Source: an uncultured Ruminococcus sp. (lineage in GTDB: Bacteria; Bacillota; Clostridia; Oscillospirales; Acutalibacteraceae). Taken from it: a stretch of DNA of 63,701 nt. The notes beneath the pieces were generated by a model, which saw only the letters and a program-made list of their open reading frames with translations, did not search any database and was not told where the DNA came from. Within the stretch, counting starts at the first letter, position 1. Each line of letters opens with the position of its first letter. Location: assembly GCA_902785355.1 (NCBI GenBank), contig CACZYF010000017.1, positions 1-63,701 on the forward strand, written 5' to 3'. The position numbers and the translations under genes are program-made. Shown here piece by piece: positions 59,801 to 63,701 of the stretch.

Positions 59801-62706
59801 CCGACTTCGTCATTGATAAGACTGTTCCCAAGGTTGTTATCAAATATGATAACAATAAGGCACTCAACGAGAAGTATTTCGATTCTTCCCGAAATGCAAC
59901 CATAACGGTCGACGATCTTTACTTTGTCGGCGAAAAAGCGATGCTCGGTATCACTCAGGCAAACAAGAATGGTCCGGTTTCGAAGCCTACCTATAGCTAT
60001 AACTGGTCGAAGGATAATCAGACTGCGACCGTTGTATTCTCGGATGACGCCTTCTATACCTTTAATATCACCGATAAGTTCACCGACCTCGCGGGAAACC
60101 CTGCTCAGATTTCCTATGCCGAAGGCACGGTAGCGGCTAATGACTTTGTCGTCGATAAGACAGCTCCCAACGAGCTCAATATCGTTATCAAAGAGGTTGA
60201 AACGGGTATCGAACGCGATTCGATCGATATAAAGAATAATCATAAGGACCAGCCGGTTTGGGTCAACAAGGATGTTGAGGTTACTCTGAAAGCTAACGAT
60301 GAGCTCCTTGATCCGAGCGATCTGAAGCTTGAGTATTCCATCGAGCGTTCTACCGCTGTAAATGACCCCAAGAAAGCATACACCGGTCCTCTCCGTGAGT
60401 CGCCGGATGAGCATTTTGTTATCACGGCTTATGTTGAGGATAAGGCGGGCAACAAGTCGACCATTTACTCCGACAAGATTATTCTGGATCAGCATGCGCC
60501 CGAGATCGACGGTATCTCTCCCGAGATCAAGCTCAATCCCAACTCCAACCAGCCGAAGATCGACCTCAACGGTAACACCCTCTATAACGGCAACGTGATC
60601 GTCGATTATGTGATCACCGACCGAATCTACAACAACAGCTGCTCCGGTTTGAACAACTCTAAGCTCAGCTATGAAGTTATCACAGACGGCACGCGCACAC
60701 AGAGCGGAACCTTGTCCGGCGCAACAACTCAATTTGACGGCGCGCCGCAGGTGATGAAGGGCTCGATCACAGTAGACGCAGTTAAGAATAACAGCAACAA
60801 CGTACAGCTGATCGTTTACGCGATGGATAACGCGCAGAATACCTCGCAGGATTCCGCCAAGCTGCGTATCGATATCACCGCGCCCGTCATCAATGTATCT
60901 TACAGCAACAATTCGCCCGACAGCACCTACACCGAGTACTTCAACGCCAACAGAACCGCTACCATCAACATTTCCGAGCGTAACTTCAACCCGGACAAGG
61001 TCATTATCAAGGCGACTAAGAACGGCGCGACATTTACCCCGGGTCTGAGCTGGAACCATTCCGGTTCTGCAAACACCGATGATTATCTGCATACCGCTTA
61101 CATCGAGTACAGCGATGACGCTGACTACACCTTCGACATCGAATATACCGACGAGGCGAGCAACCCCGCTCAGGGCGTAAACTACGGCGGCTCTGTTTCC
61201 CCGACCAAGTTCACGATCGACAAGACCGCGCCGACCATTGAGATCAGCTACGATTACAACAATGCTGTCAACGGTAATTACTATGCACAGCACAGAGTCG
61301 CAACTATTACCATCGTCGAGCACAACTTTGATCCCGGCCGCGTGACATTCAGCTGTACCGCCAACGATAACGGCACTACCGTATCGGCGCCCACGCTCAA
61401 CGGCTGGTCATCCTCCGGCGATGTGCATACGGCGACCGTATCATTCAGCAACGACGCCTATTATGTCATGAACATCAGCTTTATCGACATGGCGGGCAAC
61501 GCCGCGAACACCGTTCCCGAACAGACTTTTTATGTCGATACGACTAAGCCTGAGATAAAGCTTGTCGGCATCGAGAAGAACTCTGCGAACAGCGGCGTCG
61601 GTAAGGATATCGGCTTTACGCTGACCACTACAGATCATAACCTCGATAACGGAACCTATGATTTCAAGATTCAGCGTATCGATCTGAATGCGGATAAGAA
61701 CAAGAGTGTCTTTGATGAGACTAAGGAGACTCGCGCTACCAACCTGATCGAGTATAAGGAGCCAAACCTAAAGGATGACGGTATCTATACCATCACCTGT
61801 GAGGTCAGCGATAAGGCGGGCAATCACACTGCGACCTCCGAAATTATCAACGAGAAGGGTGAGAAGGTCGGCGAGGATACATTTATCTTCTCCATCAACC
61901 GTTTAGGCTCCACATTCATGGTAGATCAAAAGACCCAACAGATCATCGACAAGGGTTATGTCCAGAACGTCGAGGAAGATATCGTCGTTACCGAAATCAA
62001 TCCCGACAAGATCGATAAATATGCCGTAGCCGTTACCAAGGACGGCGGACAGCCCAAGGCGCTGACCGCAGGCGACAACTATCAGCGCACCGGCGGTTCG
62101 GATGATCCCGACAAGTGGAACACCTACACCTACCGCATCAGCAAAAACAACTTCAGCGATGAGGCTGCCTACAGCGTTGCGATCACCACGACCGATACAG
62201 CCGGCAATACTTCCTTCAGCGAGACCGAGAATCCGAAGTACATGGATACACCTGTTGCGAAGATCATGTTCATCGTTGATCGAACCATCCCGAATGTAGT
62301 TGTCAACAACATCGAGAGCGGCGGACACTATAATGTCGAGACCCAGACGGTCGATATCGTAGCAAACGACGACAACCTGCTCGCAGGCGTACGCATTATG
62401 CTAAACGACGATGTGAAGGAGTACACTGAAGAGGAGCTTGTCGAGAACGGCGGTAGGATGACCTTCGACATCCCCAGCGCCGAGTCCCTGCAGAACCTAA
62501 AGATCGAGGCGTTCGACGCTGCGGCAAACTCTACCGAGGACACTGAGGATACTGCGGTAAACTACGTCAACTTCCTGGTTACCACGAACCTCTTCATCCA
62601 GTTCATCAACAGCCCGCTTCTGGTCGGATTGGCGATTGGCGGCGTACTGCTGATCGCGGGTCTGATCGTCTTCCTCGTCATGAGAAAGCGCAAAAAGAAT
62701 GCCTAA
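53860..62706 (+). CDS. Giant cell-surface protein with Ig-like repeats
   Basis: 2,948 residues from ATG 53860 (AAGGAGAGAGGG upstream). Signal peptide ends near LPVFAA. The first ~800 residues include bacterial Ig-like (BIG2-type) domains (ATVEENDSYLPATGSF, YTSDAPSIASVDGNGKVTPL). From ~830 on, a ~110-residue Ig-like module recurs about nine times with the signature YDNNxxxNEKYFxxxRTATI, then NFxxxDxMIxVTAKD and DxAGN. A second block pair (LTGAWQKLAELFTGGVVYFP / LTGAWTNLIEQFTGGVVYFP with VNYYKGNVTVRVTVEDTFF-type follow-up) shows an internal duplication of about 1.1 kb. The C-terminus is a transmembrane helix (LLVGLAIGGVLLIAGLIVFL) with a RKRKKN tail; no LPXTG. Likely an adhesin or wall-spanning rod linked to the kinase/Tad locus. 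Confidence 0.9.
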   Translation: MNNQRSPFGMKLVSALLAVLMLFSANAAAMLPVFAAEINVAPSAAIQKNVYVVDDSADPMFCYWWNGSDNGFADVNTAAAQNGYVINKFVLPEAAEGMILTTADQWADGDNADIKLTGDLLFGSLSENVFINLAAGETALSDYRDTAVTVTAQETKPTVKEGEGVDVVSYSDFTFTGSLAEIIAPEIEVLEKDEKIASLHTGEAFTYNFGELGKHTFSFRAKDIMNAEADADKEYVVFCKAERSPVTFEDDSPMTISYNSTAVPRKVAGLQKTDKVTYLSADDQIVTVEDNKLKPTGLGSTLVYATVEENDSYLPATGSFAVEVVEGNGNDAVVFSKPVSGTVDITYGKTYTNAVVYDTKANPDAEVTYTSDAPSIASVDGNGKVTPLSASDTIVTITADVTGLKNMSDAQLSYNLRVNKADMEVKGKDTTVTYEPGLKVDISKNLTVPIDELYTISYKVKSRVGLDGKPFENGGSLSQSGVLSPTRSGVFTIEATVNTANYNSAKATYKITVNKADIKNFKYDEPVKQLLVGSSYDIPAPHGETGVVYSVGEADSASVKLSGNKLTLLKPSEEGIKVSVKLPANDRYNEAQTELTVKGSYLNAGEGTYTISGKKASTDPADTRYVGDITVTPAEDYSVALYDEDAADHTKLNFKDALTITNNVKNPRIVLKYNKAGDTAEGAVSDAIELALTLDKTAPNGAISASAFETAFDKLVQILTFNLYAPAVDCEITCEDDAATSFESGRDSEDKVDVAYYIDRDPSSVKTKQDLDALDEASWTAYSGKFNVDQANTAVVYARLTDPYGNYQYISTGGIVFDAVKPKVSITIDNNKVKNEKYFNKSRKMTVRVEEVNFKPATDMIEITAVDGAGNEIDVPEVKWYGNTALIEFKNDGHYTFRLTDKFTDLAGNVPEVEVSANTVAYDDFIIDTKKPVYEISFDNNNVKNEKYFSEARTATIKLTDDNLKGTAEMFRVTAKNTDAETPNVVWNASGNEATVIFGKNGEYTLTPMTEYLADQAGNEPDIRVDDATKAYNDFIVHLESPVVELSYDNNEAQNDKYFNSDRTATVTVRSDYFVPADGMISVTAKDAEGNDITAPEVTWNGNNATIIFDQDGVYTLTVTDQLMDQAGNGFDKVQLAEDTKAAESFVIDKTQGSAEIAYDNNSVKNELFFNNKRTATITVTDDNFVGADGMITVIAKDAEGKDITAPAVVWDGKTATINFTENGTYQLETTDKFVDQAGNACTLTPASGTECAQQFIIDMAKPIVNVNFSQTYVDYFKTHVKATITTTDDHFVALEDMIEVTAKDADGKTIANPTIAFAGSGFEISFKNDGYYTLKLTDAYKDLAGNSIDTEKSSAKEYAFCVDTSDPDVPVVAYQSSKESLTGAWQKLAELFTGGVVYFPEKITAVVTAEDTGSGIKSITYEAPVEGDAEGTKGVESFTSENESLTGKYEVSFPIEPEYKGKVKASALNNAGRSSATDEGMIEVSEQKPAVSLEIMNEKSDGFFDGVTYYSGDVKVKVTVEDVFFEAENLANEKTPSKLTLTVKSDETESQIALPTDWTREEGTNRYSAEITLTGDGDKVLTADYTNNFNNTAAATIDHFSIDTQKPDAVIKYDDDNPVANEKYYAKKRTATITVSDDNFKFTEGSFINLNADNKDEEDTRMIVTTAKDNDGNDIAQPSFTISLDGKTATLEFEGDGHYTVQPTGKFTDHAGHPVKLEAESDNPFEFCVDTSAPKPIEITYQHNNEGLTGAWTNLIEQFTGGVVYFPDTVKVNITAEDHHSGINRIVYSAPVIPGNDEVGLEGIPETTVPNNVAGSSKQTVSFDIPAENAADYRGKISATAINNAELYVSRGTAPEEVELIAVEKTDPEITLEVVDTVTPGEYDSVNYYKGNVTVRVTVEDTFFDAHGQKKGQEGNNVVIKETTNGVVKDLEVPANDGWTRIDGSNKYYRDYTLTDEGRKQLDVTYTNNAGKKAKDAKLTDFVIDKTVPKVVIKYDNNKALNEKYFDSSRNATITVDDLYFVGEKAMLGITQANKNGPVSKPTYSYNWSKDNQTATVVFSDDAFYTFNITDKFTDLAGNPAQISYAEGTVAANDFVVDKTAPNELNIVIKEVETGIERDSIDIKNNHKDQPVWVNKDVEVTLKANDELLDPSDLKLEYSIERSTAVNDPKKAYTGPLRESPDEHFVITAYVEDKAGNKSTIYSDKIILDQHAPEIDGISPEIKLNPNSNQPKIDLNGNTLYNGNVIVDYVITDRIYNNSCSGLNNSKLSYEVITDGTRTQSGTLSGATTQFDGAPQVMKGSITVDAVKNNSNNVQLIVYAMDNAQNTSQDSAKLRIDITAPVINVSYSNNSPDSTYTEYFNANRTATINISERNFNPDKVIIKATKNGATFTPGLSWNHSGSANTDDYLHTAYIEYSDDADYTFDIEYTDEASNPAQGVNYGGSVSPTKFTIDKTAPTIEISYDYNNAVNGNYYAQHRVATITIVEHNFDPGRVTFSCTANDNGTTVSAPTLNGWSSSGDVHTATVSFSNDAYYVMNISFIDMAGNAANTVPEQTFYVDTTKPEIKLVGIEKNSANSGVGKDIGFTLTTTDHNLDNGTYDFKIQRIDLNADKNKSVFDETKETRATNLIEYKEPNLKDDGIYTITCEVSDKAGNHTATSEIINEKGEKVGEDTFIFSINRLGSTFMVDQKTQQIIDKGYVQNVEEDIVVTEINPDKIDKYAVAVTKDGGQPKALTAGDNYQRTGGSDDPDKWNTYTYRISKNNFSDEAAYSVAITTTDTAGNTSFSETENPKYMDTPVAKIMFIVDRTIPNVVVNNIESGGHYNVETQTVDIVANDDNLLAGVRIMLNDDVKEYTEEELVENGGRMTFDIPSAESLQNLKIEAFDAAANSTEDTEDTAVNYVNFLVTTNLFIQFINSPLLVGLAIGGVLLIAGLIVFLVMRKRKKNA

Positions 62707-62743
62707 AAAGGCTGATCGAAACAAATAACGCAATCAACTAAAC

Positions 62744-62776
62744 CACAGGGGGAAGCGGTATCCGTTTCCCCCTGTG
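62744..62776 (+). terminator. Intrinsic terminator after the giant surface protein gene
   Basis: CACAGGGGGAAGCGG pairs with CCGTTTCCCCCTGTG across a three-base loop (one mismatch/G-U pair), closing the long surface locus. Confidence 0.85.
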
Positions 62777-62783
62777 TTATAGG

Positions 62784-62936
62784 ACTAATACAAAACACTT
62801 TAACATTTATTGCGATAAATTCCGCATAGCGGTGTTGTCGTCCTTGACATACGCCAGTATGCCTGCGTTCTTTGCCTTGCTCTGCGAGATTTCTCGCTAA
62901 CAAATTTGTTAAAGCGTTTAATGGAAACTTAGTATA
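62784..62936. repeat. MITE-like element, longest copy
   Basis: 153 bp. Left end ACTAATACAAAACACTTTAACA, right end (reverse complement) ACTAAGTTTCCATTAAACG then CTTTAACAAA: imperfect terminal inverted repeats. Interior on the minus strand contains GCGAGAAATCTCGC (a palindrome) and GGCATACTGGCGTATGTC, shared with the copies at about 3700-3760 and 29457-29570. No open reading frame of interest inside. Confidence 0.7.
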
Positions 62937-62953
62937 AAAATGATTTTTATAAT

Positions 62954-62996
62954 AAACACCCCCTTGCAGTCTTTTGTGCTACGCAAGGGGGTGTTT
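62954..62996 (-). terminator. Bidirectional hairpin terminator beside the dockerin gene
   Basis: AAACACCCCCTTGC pairs perfectly with GCAAGGGGGTGTTT across a 15-base loop, seven bases after the stop codon of the minus-strand dockerin gene; AT-rich sequence lies on both sides. Confidence 0.8.
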
Positions 62997-63003
62997 GGTT
63001 ATA

Positions 63004-63604
63004 TTACTCTGATAGGTCGATATATTCGCCGATGGGGTAGGTTGTTTTCATGTTTGACAGATAGCGTTGGAGCAGGGTTGCGTCGATGATGTCGAGGTCA
63101 TCGCCGTCGACGTTCGCAGCGGAGAGGTTGATTCGCTTTATCGGGATACCTACGAGGTGTCTCAGGATCACAGTGACGTCGAGCACATCAATCTCGTTGT
63201 CGCCGTCTGCGTCGCCGAGACGGAAAACATCATCGTTTGTCGGCTCTCTGTACAACTGAACGCAGTCGACAGAGCCCCAGGCACCTGCCGCAGCCTTGAC
63301 CGAGAAGCCGACCGTGACCGTATCGGCGCACGGGAATGTGAGCATCGGTACCTTCCAGCTGCGCCAGCCGTCGAGGGTGAGGCGCTGTTCATATCGCTTA
63401 TCGCCGCTTACGGCGTAAATCATCAGCTCGGCGTTCTCTCCGATATCGCCGCCCTGCATCGACAAGAGGAAGGTGTAGTCGCCCACACGCGGTACGGTGA
63501 CCGTCTGTTCGACGGAGAAGTCGACCTCATCCTTGTTCCAGAATTGAAGCGATCCGCTCCCGTCGCGGGCGTTGTCGGCGCTGTCGGAGCCGTTGACTGT
63601 CCAC
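63004..63604 (-). pseudogene. C-terminal part of a secreted CBM-dockerin protein, 5' end cut by an IS
   Basis: About 200 residues of a larger protein remain. Residues from EQWTVNGSDSADNARDGSGS to about SVDCVQLYREP form a carbohydrate-binding-like beta-sandwich (WNKDEVDFSVEQTVTV, LDGWRSWKVPMLTF; CBM61-like at a guess). Then comes a type I dockerin with two calcium-binding repeats: GDADGDNEIDVLDVTVILRH and ANVDGDDLDIIDATLLQRYL. Dockerins attach enzymes to cellulosomal cohesins. Upstream of 63605 the frame runs into an IS21-like end and picks up a spurious MAIFAGP start, so signal peptide and catalytic domain are lost here. It was probably a plant-polysaccharide-degrading enzyme. Truncated; not expected to be secreted. 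Confidence 0.85.
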
Positions 63605-63701
63605 TGTTCGGGTCCGGCGAAAATCGCCACTTAGGGGCCGGTAGAAAACACCAATTCTGGTTCAACAGAAAAAGCCACTACCTGAATCCTTTCAAATCCT
63701 A
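63605..63701 (+). mobile_element. Terminal end of an IS21-family-like insertion sequence (partial, inserted in the dockerin gene)
   Basis: Begins TGTTCGGGTCCGGCGAAAAT and holds repeated blocks AAAATCGCCAC, GAAAACACCAA and GAAAAAGCCAC spaced by CCGGTAG and GGTTCAACA pieces. Similar repeats make up the first 99 bases of the window. The exact left edge is placed at TGTT because the reading frame of the dockerin protein leaves sense there. The rest of the element lies outside the window. Confidence 0.6.

Noticed and set aside
55969-61323. 1,784-codon open reading frame on the minus strand across the giant surface protein gene
   Set aside because: It has no ribosome binding site or recognisable domain and mirrors the codon bias of the plus-strand gene, which has a signal peptide, repeats and a membrane anchor.

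Overview
The window most likely comes from a low-to-mid GC Gram-positive gut bacterium of the class Clostridia, probably a Ruminococcus-like Oscillospiraceae. The signs are strong AGGAGG-type ribosome binding sites, lipoprotein and secreted signal peptides of Firmicute type, a truncated secreted protein with a C-terminal type I dockerin (cellulosome-type module), class I cyclic-di-GMP riboswitches, and a Firmicute-style Tad pilus locus. No rRNA, tRNA or CRISPR array was recognised. Both edges of the window end in sequences that look like IS21-family termini, so the window may be a contig or segment bounded by insertion sequences.

Region 1 (1-3,530) is a small accessory island: an IS21-like end, an XRE regulator beside two copies of a palindromic operator, a frameshifted phage/mobile-element protein, an HTH-KOW-TIR protein, a Nudix gene broken by a ~115-bp GC-rich structured insert, and a DEDDh exonuclease. 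Region 2 (3,800-7,130) is one large hybrid histidine kinase with two receiver domains.

Region 3 (7,400-24,830) is the most striking part. Two class I c-di-GMP riboswitches, each with its own sigma-A-type promoter and downstream terminator, precede two secreted paralogues that share a ~200-residue C-terminal domain. The second riboswitch is followed, apparently without a strong terminator, by a ~16-kb co-directional series: secreted beta-helix protein, lipoprotein, small coiled-coil protein, membrane HD-GYP protein with a degenerate GYP motif, a 1,031-residue membrane-anchored protein, a HEAT-repeat protein, a processive family 2 glycosyltransferase without a PilZ domain, and two paralogous extracellular glycosidase-like proteins with CBM9/DOMON-like tails. 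I read this as a c-di-GMP-controlled exopolysaccharide/matrix system whose control is at the riboswitch and phosphodiesterase level. Function of the polymer is unknown.

Region 4 (25,100-35,670) holds mostly housekeeping and small metabolic genes: an Ala/Gln-repeat membrane protein, tex, a YunG-like/GNAT fusion, a TetR-led redox operon (ABM monooxygenase, carboxymuconolactone decarboxylase-cupin, two flavodoxins), sstT, a DUF1349 protein, acylphosphatase and an azoreductase-like flavoprotein.

Region 5 (35,770-62,780) is a long co-directional surface locus: a Tad/Flp pilus operon (TadZ, TadA, TadB, TadC, Flp pilin, prepilin peptidase, TadE/TadG-like proteins) with extra lipoprotein and WG-repeat proteins, followed by an FHA protein, a PP2C phosphatase, a membrane Ser/Thr kinase, two small membrane proteins and a 2,948-residue cell-surface protein with Ig-like repeats. 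Repeated TTVL-type threonine motifs in the FHA protein and its neighbour suggest a kinase/phosphatase switch. The window ends with a dockerin-bearing gene cut by the second IS21-like end. A dispersed MITE-like repeat family (four copies or fragments) and a separate 120-bp inverted-repeat element are scattered between genes.
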